64,000 nt of DNA from Rhizobiaceae bacterium (GCA_016763155.1 JAESUH010000217.1:35845-99844), one strand, 5' to 3'. Shown: positions 26,417 to 35,839, numbered from the stretch's first letter. Translations and numbers: made by a program. Notes: generated by a model not told the origin, from the sequence alone.

Positions 26417-27223
26417 ATGAGCACATTGATGAAAGGCAAACGCGGCCTGATAATGGGGGTTGCCAATAACCACTCCATTGCTTGGGGTATTGCGAAAAAG
26501 CTTTCCGAGGCCGGTGCTGAACTGGCCTTTACCTATCAAGGTGACATGTTTGCCAAGCGCGTTAAACCGCTAGCCGAAAGCCTTGGTTCAGATTTGCTCA
26601 TTTCATGTGACGTGGAAGACATTGCCTCTGTCGACGCATTGTTTGAAACCCTGAAGGAAAAATGGGGAAAAATTGATTTTGTCGTCCATGCAATTGCATT
26701 TTCTGACAAGAATGAACTCAAAGGCCTTTATGCAGATACCAGCCGCGAGAACTTTACCAAAACCATGTTGATATCCTGCTTTTCGTTTACAGAAATCGCT
26801 AAACGCGCAGCGGAAATGATGAATGATGGCGGAGCAATGCTCACCCTTACATATGGCGGATCAACAAGGGTAATGCCCAATTACAACGTGATGGGAGTTG
26901 CCAAGGCGGCGCTGGAGGCAAGTGTTAGATATCTTGCCACTGATTATGGACCGCAGGGTATTCGGGTGAACGCGATATCCGCAGGCCCTGTACGCACTCT
27001 TGCAGGCTCTGGGGTAGCTGACGCCCGTGCCATGTACAATTTTCAAAAGAACAACGCCCCCTTACGGCGCACCGTTGAACTTTCTGAAATTGGCGGATCA
27101 GCATTATACCTATTGTCAGAATTGTCTTCAGGGGTGACGGGTGAAATTCACTATGTGGATAGCGGTTATTCAACCCTCTCCATGCCGCGCGCAGAAATAA
27201 TGCAGAAGCTGGATAAGTTTTAG
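26417..27223 (+). CDS. fabI: Enoyl-ACP reductase (NADH), FabI type
   Basis: FabI carries out the last reduction in each round of fatty-acid elongation. The 268-residue short-chain dehydrogenase-like protein has the variant nucleotide motif IMGVANNHSIAWGIAKKL rather than the normal GxxxGxG, and the catalytic Tyr-x6-Lys in NYNVMGVAKAALEAS. The C-terminal HYVDSGYSTLSMPRAE is typical of rhizobial FabI. The track starts at a TTG four codons earlier (26405); ATG 26417 is preferred because it is an ATG close to the fabB stop and gives the usual N-terminus. This family is the target of triclosan-type inhibitors. It is the last gene of fabA-fabB-fabI. Confidence 0.94.
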   Translation: MSTLMKGKRGLIMGVANNHSIAWGIAKKLSEAGAELAFTYQGDMFAKRVKPLAESLGSDLLISCDVEDIASVDALFETLKEKWGKIDFVVHAIAFSDKNELKGLYADTSRENFTKTMLISCFSFTEIAKRAAEMMNDGGAMLTLTYGGSTRVMPNYNVMGVAKAALEASVRYLATDYGPQGIRVNAISAGPVRTLAGSGVADARAMYNFQKNNAPLRRTVELSEIGGSALYLLSELSSGVTGEIHYVDSGYSTLSMPRAEIMQKLDKF

Positions 27224-27232
27224 AGCGCTCTA

Positions 27233-27370
27233 ACTCTGCTCATGCCCCCTCTTCAAGAATGATGGAATGATCGTTATTAAACCTTGAACTGCTGATTCCC
27301 ACTCAGCTTCATCGCCATCATATTCATAGATAATTGCGATTCCATGCGTTGGACTTCTCCATACAGCTAG
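27233..27370 (-). pseudogene. Possible remnant of a small coding sequence without a start
   Basis: On the minus strand, between the SAF-domain oxidoreductase and fabI, a 46-codon frame is open between TAA and TAG. Its conceptual product, including IIYEYDGDEAEWESAVQGL, has a protein-like composition, but no ATG, GTG or TTG is present to start it. It could be a decayed gene end or chance. I do not recognise it. Confidence 0.2.
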
Positions 27371-27406
27371 TTAGTTAATTACGCCGCGGCAGCTTTAAGA
27401 AGCAAT

Positions 27407-28726
27407 TCAATTTCCAAATATCATGGCATCCTGGCGCTTACGCATTTCTACGAGTGCTGAATTAGCCGGCAAAGTAATGTTTTCACTTGTTATTAAGCCG
27501 CCTTTGGAAATTGGTGCCGTTACAGTAGCGCCCTTTAACAGGCCACAGGGAATGGCCATTTGGCTGCGCGCTTCAGGTACGCTCATTACCCAGGAGCGGT
27601 AACAATATTCACCGATTGCATCGAGGGTATCGCCGGCTTTTAAGCTTTTCTTTGCAACGGCGCACACTTCTGCCACAGGCTTTGCCAGCGGCACCATATC
27701 CGCCTTACCGTAAAGCACGACCTTGGCACATGTGAGCGGCACTTCGAGGGAGGTCAAATGGTAAGGCCGATGGAAAGTGAAATACGGACCTTTGCCGATT
27801 TTCAAATCTTCCATGCGCTCACTCACTCGCGGATGAGACATTTTTGCCACGACAAATACGCCGGGCGACACGCCTTTACCGATGGAAAAATCAACACAGC
27901 CAACCCTTGATAATACGCCCCCATCAGATTTGGGTATCAGGACTGAGGATAATTCATCTACTGAAGCTGCCGGTCCATGCATGCCCGGTTTATCGGGCAA
28001 CAAGCCGGTAGCATTGGCAATGGCTGCCATTTCCACCATGGTTTTCGAGCCATCAATGAATTCCACGAGAAGGCGCACATTCATGTTTCGCGCTTCGGCT
28101 TCTTCTCTGTAATCGTCGGGCACGGCATCAAAATCCAGCGGATTATTTTTGCCCTTGCCGGCACAAACTATTGGATAACCCAGAGCGGAAACGAACTCGA
28201 TCAACTCCATGCAGGATGAAGGCTCATCGCCCGCTCCCAGCGAATAAACCACACCGTGGCGATCTGCCTGAGCCTTGAGATACGGGCCGATGGTGACATC
28301 TGCTTCAACATTCATCATCACCAGATGTTTGCCATTTTCAATGGCGCGAAGCCCGATTTCGGCACCCACATCAGGAATGCCGGTAGCATCAATCACCACA
28401 TCAATCTCGCCACACCCAATGGTTAGAGAATTATCGCTGGTAATCGGAATTTTTCCCATTTCAAGAATTCTCGAAACGTCACTTTCACTATGCGCCTCAA
28501 CCGCATGCCCTGTTTCACCATAGGCAATTTCAACGGCCTTTTTTGAATTCTCGACGTTGCGGGAGGAAATTACCCCGATCTCAATGCCTTGCATGTGGGC
28601 AACTTGAGTCACCAGATCGGTTCCCATCTCTCCTGCACCAACCACACCGATGCGGATGGGATTACCGCTCTCCTCACGCTCGGCTAAATCCTTGGCGAGA
28701 CCAGTGAGCACGACATTACTTGGCAT
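27407..28726 (-). CDS. NAD(P)-dependent oxidoreductase with C-terminal SAF domain (homoserine-dehydrogenase-like)
   Basis: A 439-residue protein with an N-terminal Rossmann fold (IRIGVVGAGEMGTDLVTQVAHM, about residues 21-42) of the homoserine dehydrogenase/Gfo-Idh kind, a middle catalytic-type region (YSLGAGDEPSSCMELIEFVS) and a C-terminal SAF domain (about 340-430, LKAGDTLDAIGEYCYRSWV), the fold seen in sialic-acid synthase and FlgA. Such fused proteins are frequent in Rhizobiales sugar or polyol gene clusters and probably act on a sugar-acid-like compound; the substrate is not known. It stands alone on the minus strand, divergent from the glutamine-synthetase-like gene. It is not the biosynthetic homoserine dehydrogenase, because the ACT domain is absent. 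Confidence 0.75.
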   Translation of the reverse strand: MPSNVVLTGLAKDLAEREESGNPIRIGVVGAGEMGTDLVTQVAHMQGIEIGVISSRNVENSKKAVEIAYGETGHAVEAHSESDVSRILEMGKIPITSDNSLTIGCGEIDVVIDATGIPDVGAEIGLRAIENGKHLVMMNVEADVTIGPYLKAQADRHGVVYSLGAGDEPSSCMELIEFVSALGYPIVCAGKGKNNPLDFDAVPDDYREEAEARNMNVRLLVEFIDGSKTMVEMAAIANATGLLPDKPGMHGPAASVDELSSVLIPKSDGGVLSRVGCVDFSIGKGVSPGVFVVAKMSHPRVSERMEDLKIGKGPYFTFHRPYHLTSLEVPLTCAKVVLYGKADMVPLAKPVAEVCAVAKKSLKAGDTLDAIGEYCYRSWVMSVPEARSQMAIPCGLLKGATVTAPISKGGLITSENITLPANSALVEMRKRQDAMIFGN

Positions 28727-28872
28727 GAAAAAATCCTGTTATTGGGTAATTCCAGAGATTGTAACGATTATCGCAACGCCTGTCGCGCAATCTTTGGGTT
28801 TTTTCCGGTAAATTGGGAGTTGGCTAATTCTACAAATTGTGGTGATGATAGGCAGAAATAAGGAATATCCGA

Positions 28873-30198
28873 TTGAATAACAAGCCAGATAAGAATGCCA
28901 ACCTCACAGTCGGTGTATGCGATTTGAACGGCGTATTGCGCGGCAAGCGGATTACGCCCGCCCAACGGCAAAAAGCTCTGAGTGGGGGCATTCGTATGCC
29001 CCTATCGACCTGCTCGGCCGATATTTGGGGCAATGATCTTATCGGCAATAAAATGGTGATGGAAACAGGCGATCAAGACGGCATCTGCCTGCCAACCGGG
29101 CGCGGTTTTATGGAGCAACCATGGCTGGGTGAGGGAGCTGAATTTTTGCCTATCACCATGAATTGGGAAGATGGGCGCGCTTATGAAAGTGACCCGCGCA
29201 GGGCATTGGAAAATGTGGTGGCACGATTTAAGGAACGCGGCTGGACGCCTATTGTTGCCAGTGAACTGGAATTTTATCTGGTTGATCCTCAATATAGCAC
29301 CCCGCACCCGCCTTCCGCCCCGCTTTCGGGTAAACGCCTCAGCGCCAATAACGTGCTTGCAATTGATGATCTCGATTTAACATCCGCCTTTTTCAACGAG
29401 GTTTACGCCACTTGCAAAAAGCTCGATATTCCAGCGGATGCGGCCATCTCGGAAGGTGGTGCCGGGCAATTTGAGATAAATTTACTACACGGCAATGACC
29501 CCATGAAAGCAGCCGATGATGCGCTTTATTTCAAGCGGTTGGTTAAGGGCATCGCCCGCAAACACGGCATGGCTGCCAGCTTCATGGCTAAACCCTATCT
29601 GGATAAATCCGGCAATGGTTTTCATATTCATTTCAGTGTGCTGGATGAGAATGGCAAAAATATTTTTGATAATGGCACTGCCGAAGGTTCGCCACTAATG
29701 CAGTTTGCCGTCGGAGGTTTGCTACAGGCAATGAGTGAATCGGCACTGATTTTTGCTCCGCATTTTAATTCATATCGGCGTTTTGCCCATGAATCCCACG
29801 CACCAACCGCCATTTGCTGGGGTTATGAAAACCGAACTGCCGCTATCAGAATTCCTGGCGGGCCGCCAGTTGCAAAACGAATAGAACACCGGGTTTCGGG
29901 AGCTGATATCAACCCTTATCTGGTAATCGCCACCATTCTGGGTTCGGCTCTTTATGGCATTGAAAACCAGATCAAGCCCGCAGAACCAGAAAGCGGCAAC
30001 GCTTATCTGGGTGATCATCCGCGCATCCCCAATAGCTGGCTAAAAGCAATTTCAGCCTTTGAAAATGCCAAAATATTGCCTGATATCTTCTCCCCCTTGC
30101 TGATGGAGAATTTTCGCGCTTGTAAACAACAGGAACTGGATAAATTCTTTGAAGAAATCACAGAAAGAGAAATCGAAACTTATCTCGACGTGGTTTAG
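28873..30198 (+). CDS. Glutamine synthetase-family ligase, possible gamma-glutamylpolyamine synthetase
   Basis: A 441-residue protein of the GS superfamily with a beta-grasp N-terminal part (VGVCDLNGVLRGKRI) and catalytic part: VASELEFYLVD, ISEGGAGQFEINLLHGN, GFHIHFSVLDENG and ICWGYENRTAAIRIPGGP. It lacks the central adenylylation Tyr region of ordinary GlnA and resembles PuuA/FluG-type ligases that join glutamate to an amine. The adjacent PotF-type transporter and agmatinase suggest putrescine or a related amine as acceptor. Start is TTG 28873, with AGGAA upstream; there is no in-frame ATG nearby that keeps the conserved N-terminus. It is the first gene of the polyamine cluster. The assignment of substrate is inference. 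Confidence 0.8.
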   Translation: MNNKPDKNANLTVGVCDLNGVLRGKRITPAQRQKALSGGIRMPLSTCSADIWGNDLIGNKMVMETGDQDGICLPTGRGFMEQPWLGEGAEFLPITMNWEDGRAYESDPRRALENVVARFKERGWTPIVASELEFYLVDPQYSTPHPPSAPLSGKRLSANNVLAIDDLDLTSAFFNEVYATCKKLDIPADAAISEGGAGQFEINLLHGNDPMKAADDALYFKRLVKGIARKHGMAASFMAKPYLDKSGNGFHIHFSVLDENGKNIFDNGTAEGSPLMQFAVGGLLQAMSESALIFAPHFNSYRRFAHESHAPTAICWGYENRTAAIRIPGGPPVAKRIEHRVSGADINPYLVIATILGSALYGIENQIKPAEPESGNAYLGDHPRIPNSWLKAISAFENAKILPDIFSPLLMENFRACKQQELDKFFEEITEREIETYLDVV

Positions 30199-30281
30199 AG
30201 ACAAGATAAGCATGGACTTTGAATAATATGCGCCCTTAAGATAAGGGAAACAAAAAACAATATTCTAAGAGGGAAAATCGA

Positions 30282-31385
30282 ATGAAAAAATGGACATTTG
30301 CTGTATCAGTTTTGGGTTTAACAATGGGAACTGCGCTTGCAGGAACGACATTGGCCAATTCAGAAACTCTGAACATCTACAATTGGTCGGATTATATCGC
30401 CGAAGATACAATCGAAAAATTCACCAAAGCCACCGGCATTGAAGTCAATTATGATGTTTACGACAGCAATGAAGTGCTGGAAGCAAAAATGCTCGCAGGC
30501 AGCTCTGGCTATGATCTGGTAGTGCCAACATCTGATTTTCTTATGCGTCAGGCGGCAGCGGGTGCCTATCAGCCTCTCGATAAATCAAAACTACCTAATT
30601 TGAAGAATATGGACCCTAAATTGATGGCAACGGCTGCGGCCTATGATGAAGGCAATAAAAATGCCGTCATTTATATGTGGGGCACAACCGGCATTGGTGT
30701 GAACAATGCGAAAGTCAAAGAGCGACTAGGTGCAGATTTCGCGCTCGATTCATGGAATTTGATTTTCGATGAAGCAGTGATTTCAAAGCTTGCTGATTGT
30801 GGCGTATCCATTCTGGATGCCCCAACTGAAATGATCCCGGCTGCGATGAATTACCTGGGCCTTGATCCACGTTCAACCAATAAGGACGATCTCGCCAAGG
30901 GCGCAGCACTGCTAGAAAAAATTCGCCCTCATGTGCGCTATTTCCATTCATCCCAATATATCAACGATCTGGCTAATGGTGACACCTGCGTTTCCGTCGG
31001 CTGGTCCGGCGATATTGTTCAGGCGCAGACCCGCGCTACAGAAGCTGAAAACGGTGTTGATATCGCTTATATCATTCCAAAGGAAGGCGCCTTGCAATGG
31101 TTTGACATGATGGCAATTCCGGTTGATGCGCCAAATCCGGATGCGGCTCATAAATTCATCAATTTCGTGATGGATGCACAGATCACTGCCGATATCACCA
31201 ATTATGTGGCCTACGCGAATGCCAACACTGCCTCTATGGCTTTGGTAGATGACGCAATCAAAAACGATACCGGCATCTTCCCCACTCAGGAGACATTGGA
31301 CAAACTTTGGGCCTCGAAAGTTTACGGCTCTAAGACAGACCGTATTTCCACACGACTTTGGACCAAGGTAAAAACCGGCCATTAA
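30282..31385 (+). CDS. Polyamine ABC transporter substrate-binding protein (PotF type)
   Basis: A 367-residue periplasmic protein with signal peptide (MKKWTFAVSVLGLTMGTALA, followed by GTTLANSETLNIYNW). NIYNWSDYIAEDTIEKFTKATG and YDLVVPTSDFLMRQ are hallmarks of the PotD/PotF family; the later GWSGDIVQAQTRA is also typical. It captures putrescine or a similar polyamine for the PotGHI-like membrane complex encoded directly behind it. Ribosome binding site AGAGGG precedes the ATG at 30282. It follows the GS-like gene after about 80 bases and is separated from the ATPase by only four bases. The exact polyamine is not determinable from sequence alone. Confidence 0.92.
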   Translation: MKKWTFAVSVLGLTMGTALAGTTLANSETLNIYNWSDYIAEDTIEKFTKATGIEVNYDVYDSNEVLEAKMLAGSSGYDLVVPTSDFLMRQAAAGAYQPLDKSKLPNLKNMDPKLMATAAAYDEGNKNAVIYMWGTTGIGVNNAKVKERLGADFALDSWNLIFDEAVISKLADCGVSILDAPTEMIPAAMNYLGLDPRSTNKDDLAKGAALLEKIRPHVRYFHSSQYINDLANGDTCVSVGWSGDIVQAQTRATEAENGVDIAYIIPKEGALQWFDMMAIPVDAPNPDAAHKFINFVMDAQITADITNYVAYANANTASMALVDDAIKNDTGIFPTQETLDKLWASKVYGSKTDRISTRLWTKVKTGH

Positions 31386-31389
31386 TCCA

Positions 31390-32529
31390 ATGGCTCAAGA
31401 ACCCCTTGCGGCAGATGCAAAACCATGGCGTTCTTCTGAGGAGACACCATTCATAAAATTGCGAAACATCACCAAGGTGTTTGGCGATTTTACCGCTGTT
31501 GATGATGTCAGTCTTGATATCTACAAGAGCGAATTGTTTTGCCTGCTGGGGGGATCTGGAAGTGGCAAATCTACCCTGCTGCGCATGTTGGCAGGGTTTG
31601 AATTACCGACCTCCGGTACAATTGAAATTGACGGGCAGGATATGGCTGGCGTGCCAGCCTATGCGCGCCCGACTAATATGATGTTTCAATCCTACGCCCT
31701 ATTTCCTCATATGACCGTCGAAAAAAATGTGGCCTACGGATTACTGCGCGACGGGGTCTCCAAGACCGAAGTAAAGAACCAGGTAGGCGATATGCTGGCG
31801 CTGGTGCAAATGAGCGAACTGGCAAAACGCAAACCCCACCAACTTTCCGGCGGTCAAAAGCAGCGCGTGGCATTGGCCCGCTCCCTTATCAAACGTCCCA
31901 AAGTTTTATTGTTGGACGAACCGCTGGGCGCACTGGATAAAAAATTGCGTGAAGAAACCCAGTTTGAGCTGGTTAACATTCAAGAAAGCCTCGGCATTAC
32001 CTTTATTGTGGTCACCCACGATCAGGAAGAAGCCATGACGCTTGCATGCCGCATCGGGGTGATGGATCAGGGCAGAATTGTGCAAATCGGGGAGCCGGAA
32101 GAAGTTTACGAATACCCAAATTCGCGATTTGTTGCTGACTTCATTGGTTCGGTTAATATGTTTGAAGGTCGGGTGATTGAAGACGACGATGATTTTGTGC
32201 GTATCCAGTCAGAAGATGCCGGTTGCGAAATATATGTCTCCCATGGGGTGAGCTGTTCGCCAAACCAAACATTATGGTTTGCTATTCGCCCGGAAAAACT
32301 TGAGATCACCAAAAAGAAGCCGAAGGGCTCGACAAATATCATCAGCGGCATCGTAGAAGATATTGCTTATCTTGGTAATTTATCCACCTATCGGGTGCGG
32401 CTTGATAGCGGCAAAATCATGCGGCTGACCCGAACCAATCGCGCCCGATCTGATGAAGATAAAATCACTTGGGAAGATAAGGTTTATATCACCTGGGATG
32501 ATAAGGCCGGGGTGGTGCTAACCTCATGA
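31390..32529 (+). CDS. potG: Polyamine ABC transporter ATP-binding protein (PotG type)
   Basis: A 379-residue ATPase of the PotA/PotG family. Walker A is LGGSGSGKSTLLRMLAG, signature LSGGQKQRVALARSLI, Walker B VLLLDEPLGALDKKLR, switch VVTHDQEEAM. The C-terminal TOBE domain (about 290-375, AIRPEKLEITKKK, VEDIAYLGNLSTYRV) is a regulatory part typical of this group. It lies between PotF and PotH and overlaps potH by four bases (ATGA). The N-terminal 17 residues before the conserved region (FIKLRNITKVFGDFTAVDDV) are a variable extension common in PotG. Confidence 0.93.
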   Translation: MAQEPLAADAKPWRSSEETPFIKLRNITKVFGDFTAVDDVSLDIYKSELFCLLGGSGSGKSTLLRMLAGFELPTSGTIEIDGQDMAGVPAYARPTNMMFQSYALFPHMTVEKNVAYGLLRDGVSKTEVKNQVGDMLALVQMSELAKRKPHQLSGGQKQRVALARSLIKRPKVLLLDEPLGALDKKLREETQFELVNIQESLGITFIVVTHDQEEAMTLACRIGVMDQGRIVQIGEPEEVYEYPNSRFVADFIGSVNMFEGRVIEDDDDFVRIQSEDAGCEIYVSHGVSCSPNQTLWFAIRPEKLEITKKKPKGSTNIISGIVEDIAYLGNLSTYRVRLDSGKIMRLTRTNRARSDEDKITWEDKVYITWDDKAGVVLTS

Positions 32530-33413
32530 ACTGGTTTGCGAAACTTGGCCTCAATGGTCGCTGGCTGGTCATCGCAATACCCTCTCTCTGGCTACTGATA
32601 TTCTTTCTGGCACCATTTCTGGTCGTCCTGAAAATCGCATTTTCAGAAGCCGCCATTGCGCGTCCGCCCTATACACCGCTGATAACATGGGAAGAAGGCC
32701 GGTTATTGCTGACGTTGAATTTCGGCAATTTCCAATATCTCTGGGAGGACAGCCTTTATTTACTGTCCTATTTATCCTCCATCAAAATTGCCTTTTTCTC
32801 GACTGTCTTTGCCCTGCTGATTGGCTATCCGATGGCCTATTACATTGCGCGTTCGGATGAGAAAATCAGAAACATCCTTTTAATGCTGGTGATTTTGCCG
32901 TTCTGGACATCTTTCTTGTTGCGGGTCTATGCATGGATTGGATTTCTCAAAGGCAATGGCCTGATCAATAATTTTCTGATCTGGCTGGGCATTATCGATA
33001 CCCCAATCATAATGATGCAAACAGATTTCGCGGTCTATGTGGGAATTGTCTATACATATTTGCCATTCATGATCCTGCCGCTTTACGCCAATTTGGTGAA
33101 ACTCGACGAGGCCCTTCTGGAGGCATCGGCCGATCTGGGTGCAAAGCCTATGACCACCTTCTTTACCGTCACTTTGCCACTTTCCATGCCGGGAATTATT
33201 GCTGGTTCCATGCTGGTGTTCATTCCTGCGATTGGAGAATATGTGATACCTGCTCTCTTGGGTGGGCCGGATACATTGATGATCGGCAAGGTGTTGTGGT
33301 CTGAATTCTTCTCTAACCGAGACTGGCCGGTGGCATCAGCCGTTGCGATGGCCATGCTGATCCTATTAGTTGTCCCGGTTATGCTTCTGCGAAAAGCGGA
33401 GGTCAGAACATGA
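32526..33413 (+). CDS. potH: Polyamine ABC transporter permease (PotH type)
   Basis: A 295-residue inner-membrane permease with six predicted membrane segments, beginning WLVIAIPSLWLLIFFLAPFLVVL. The coupling loop is LLEASADLGAKPMTTFFTVTLPLSMPGI (EAA motif). It would pair with the PotI-type protein to form the channel. It starts inside the end of potG and ends inside the start of potI, both with four-base overlaps, so the genes are translationally coupled. No damage is visible. Confidence 0.93.
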   Translation: MNWFAKLGLNGRWLVIAIPSLWLLIFFLAPFLVVLKIAFSEAAIARPPYTPLITWEEGRLLLTLNFGNFQYLWEDSLYLLSYLSSIKIAFFSTVFALLIGYPMAYYIARSDEKIRNILLMLVILPFWTSFLLRVYAWIGFLKGNGLINNFLIWLGIIDTPIIMMQTDFAVYVGIVYTYLPFMILPLYANLVKLDEALLEASADLGAKPMTTFFTVTLPLSMPGIIAGSMLVFIPAIGEYVIPALLGGPDTLMIGKVLWSEFFSNRDWPVASAVAMAMLILLVVPVMLLRKAEVRT

Positions 33414-34219
33414 ATAGAAAGTCATGGTTTTTACCAGGCGTAACGATTTTTGGGTTTGTATTTCTCTACGCCCCGATAATTTCACTGGTGGTTTTTTCCT
33501 TCAACAAATCAAAACTGGTGACGGTGTGGGGTGGGTTTTCTACCAAATGGTATGGCGAATTATTAAATGATCCACAAATATTGGGAGCGGCCTGGATCAG
33601 CCTGAAAATCGCATTTATCAGCGCCACCATCGCATTGATATTTGGCACAATGGTCGCATTGGTACTGACCCGGTTTGGGAAATTCCGCTCAAAGAACCTG
33701 CTCAACGGAATGATCACAGCACCGCTGGTGATGCCGGAAGTAATTACCGGGCTCTCACTATTGCTATTATTTGTTTCAATGGAGGCTGCTTTTGGTTGGC
33801 CTGCAGGGCGCGGAATGCTCACCATCATCATTGCCCATACTACCTTTGGCATGGCCTATGTGGCGGTGGTAGTTCAAGCGCGCCTTAGCGATATGGACGA
33901 TTCGCTGGAAGAGGCAGCACTTGATCTTGGCGCAAAGCCGGTGCGGGTATTTTTTGATATCACCCTGCCGGTAATTGCGCCGGCACTGGTTTCCGGCTGG
34001 CTATTGGCCGTCACCTTATCACTGGATGATCTGGTGATTGCGAGCTTTGTTTCCGGCCCCGGAGCCTCGACCCTGCCCATGGTGATATTTTCAAAAGTTC
34101 GATTGGGAGTCAGCCCGGATATTAATGCCCTGGCGACAATCATGATAGGAATTGTTGGCCTTGGCGTGGCAATTGCTGCTTTTTCCCTGCTCAGAAAACC
34201 GAAAACGAAACTCAAATGA
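33410..34219 (+). CDS. potI: Polyamine ABC transporter permease (PotI type)
   Basis: A 269-residue second permease of the complex, with six membrane segments starting FLPGVTIFGFVFLYAPIISLVVFSF. The coupling loop is LEEAALDLGAKPVRVFFDITLPVIAPALVSG, and the nearby SLDDLVIASFVSGPGASTLP is characteristic of PotC/PotI. It overlaps potH and the following agmatinase gene by four bases each, tying uptake and catabolism in one transcript. The C-terminus is short and basic (RKPKTKLK), positioned for the cytoplasm. Confidence 0.93.
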   Translation: MNRKSWFLPGVTIFGFVFLYAPIISLVVFSFNKSKLVTVWGGFSTKWYGELLNDPQILGAAWISLKIAFISATIALIFGTMVALVLTRFGKFRSKNLLNGMITAPLVMPEVITGLSLLLLFVSMEAAFGWPAGRGMLTIIIAHTTFGMAYVAVVVQARLSDMDDSLEEAALDLGAKPVRVFFDITLPVIAPALVSGWLLAVTLSLDDLVIASFVSGPGASTLPMVIFSKVRLGVSPDINALATIMIGIVGLGVAIAAFSLLRKPKTKLK

Positions 34220-35199
34220 CCGACAAAGAGAGCAACAAAACGGGCGACCAGGCATTCCGAGCCACTTCGATAAACCAGCGCTGGCACGAAATGACTTATG
34301 GCGGGGCACTCAGCTTTTTGCGCCGTAAATATTCCCGTGATCTTACCAATGTTGATGTGGTGGTGAGTGGCGTACCTTATGACGCATCGGTCAGCTATCG
34401 ATCTGGCTGTCGCCTTGGGCCACGAGCCATACGCGAGGCATCGGTACAATTGGCAGAATTATCTGCCTTCCCATTTGGCTTTGACCCCTTCGAGACACTT
34501 GGCGTTATTGATTATGGTGATTGTTTTCTTGATCCCCATCACCCGCTGACCATTCCCGGAGCGATCGAAGAACATGCGACGACCATTCTTGCCTCTGGTG
34601 CGAAAATGCTCACCTTCGGTGGCGACCACTTTGTGGCCTACCCCCTGCTAAAAGCCCATGCGAAGAAATATGGGCCCATTGCGCTTGTGCAATTTGATGC
34701 CCATTGCGACACTTGGGAAGATGACCCAGGCCGCATTGACCATGGCACCATGTTTGCCCGGGCGGTGGCCGAAGGCATCGTGGACGTGACAAAATCCACG
34801 CAAATTGGACTTCGCACTTATAATGACAGCGATCATGGGTTTGAAATTCTGACAGCCCCATGGGTGCATCGAAATGGTATTGATGCGGCTCTGGAAGTTA
34901 TTCATGAACGCGCGGGCGATGCACCACTTTATATTTCTTTTGATGTGGATGGGTTGGACCCGGCCTTTGCACCTGGCACGGGAACACCGGTTGCTGGTGG
35001 TTTGGCAAGCTGGCAAGCTCTTGAACTCATTCGCGGAATGGGCGCGCTTAATTTGGTTGGTATGGACGTGGTTGAGGTATCACCTCCCTATGATCACGCG
35101 GAAATCACAGCGATTGCTGCGGCAACCGTTGCCCATGACTGGCTGTGCTTGCTGGCTAAGAAAAAAGGCGCTAAAGGTTTGCCTATTGGGCGGCTCTAA
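34216..35199 (+). CDS. speB: Agmatinase/ureohydrolase family protein
   Basis: Ureohydrolases split a guanidino compound into an amine and urea; agmatinase makes putrescine. The 327-residue protein has all binuclear manganese-site motifs: TFGGDHFVAYPLL (about residue 136), VQFDAHCDTWED (about 160) and SFDVDGLDPAFAPGTGTP (about 240), plus the GMDVVEVSPPYDHAEIT end block. It is translationally coupled to potI, which fits use of an imported guanidino-amine. Guanidinobutyrase or guanidinopropionase are possible alternatives, because the specificity loops are not diagnostic by eye. It ends 17 bases before the carbonic anhydrase gene. Confidence 0.87.
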   Translation: MTDKESNKTGDQAFRATSINQRWHEMTYGGALSFLRRKYSRDLTNVDVVVSGVPYDASVSYRSGCRLGPRAIREASVQLAELSAFPFGFDPFETLGVIDYGDCFLDPHHPLTIPGAIEEHATTILASGAKMLTFGGDHFVAYPLLKAHAKKYGPIALVQFDAHCDTWEDDPGRIDHGTMFARAVAEGIVDVTKSTQIGLRTYNDSDHGFEILTAPWVHRNGIDAALEVIHERAGDAPLYISFDVDGLDPAFAPGTGTPVAGGLASWQALELIRGMGALNLVGMDVVEVSPPYDHAEITAIAAATVAHDWLCLLAKKKGAKGLPIGRL

Positions 35200-35216
35200 A
35201 ACGGACTTTGAAACAA

Positions 35217-35822
35217 ATGTCTATCAAGCAACTTCTCGACCACAATAAAAACTGGGCAGCGGAACAGAATTCCCGCGATCCTGATTATTTTAATCGCCTG
35301 AGCAAATTGCAGGCACCTGACTATTTATGGATCGGGTGTTCCGATAGCCGTGTTCCGGCAAACGTGATCACCGGCCTTGCGCCGGGTGAAGTGTTTGTTC
35401 ACCGCAATGTTGCCAATTTGGTACATCCTGGAGACATCAATCTGCTTTCCGTGCTGGAATATGCTGTCGATGCACTTCAGGTCAAACATATTATTGTCTG
35501 CGGCCATTATGGTTGTGGCGGCATCCGCGCGGCAGTGGATGGCGATCAACACGGCATTATTGACCATTGGTTGCAACCAATTCGGGATATTGCTGAACAA
35601 AACGCAGGCGTTCTGGCAAGTTTTGAGGATGAAGAAGCGCGGCAGAACCGTCTGTGCGAACTAACAATCGAGGCACAAGTTCAAAGTCTGGCGCGGACCC
35701 CGATCATCAGGGCGGCGCGGACCCGTGGATTTGACATTCAAATCCACGGCTGGGTTTACGGCCTAAGCAACGGTTTGTTGCATGACCTCCATTGCTGCAG
35801 TGGTGAGCACAAGCATAAGTAA
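35217..35822 (+). CDS. Beta-class carbonic anhydrase
   Basis: A zinc enzyme that interconverts CO2 and bicarbonate. The 201-residue protein has the zinc and catalytic dyad motifs WIGCSDSRVPANVI (Cys and Asp-Arg) and CGHYGCGGIRAAV (His and Cys). The C-terminal IQIHGWVYGLSNGLLHDL is usual for the plant-type/Can group. The start is uncertain: the track uses TTG 35208, three codons before ATG 35217, and neither has a strong ribosome binding site. Only 17 bases separate it from the agmatinase gene, so it may be co-transcribed; a use in handling CO2 from urea breakdown is possible but not shown. Confidence 0.92.
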   Translation: MSIKQLLDHNKNWAAEQNSRDPDYFNRLSKLQAPDYLWIGCSDSRVPANVITGLAPGEVFVHRNVANLVHPGDINLLSVLEYAVDALQVKHIIVCGHYGCGGIRAAVDGDQHGIIDHWLQPIRDIAEQNAGVLASFEDEEARQNRLCELTIEAQVQSLARTPIIRAARTRGFDIQIHGWVYGLSNGLLHDLHCCSGEHKHK

Positions 35823-35839
35823 GCACCACTCTCTATATT

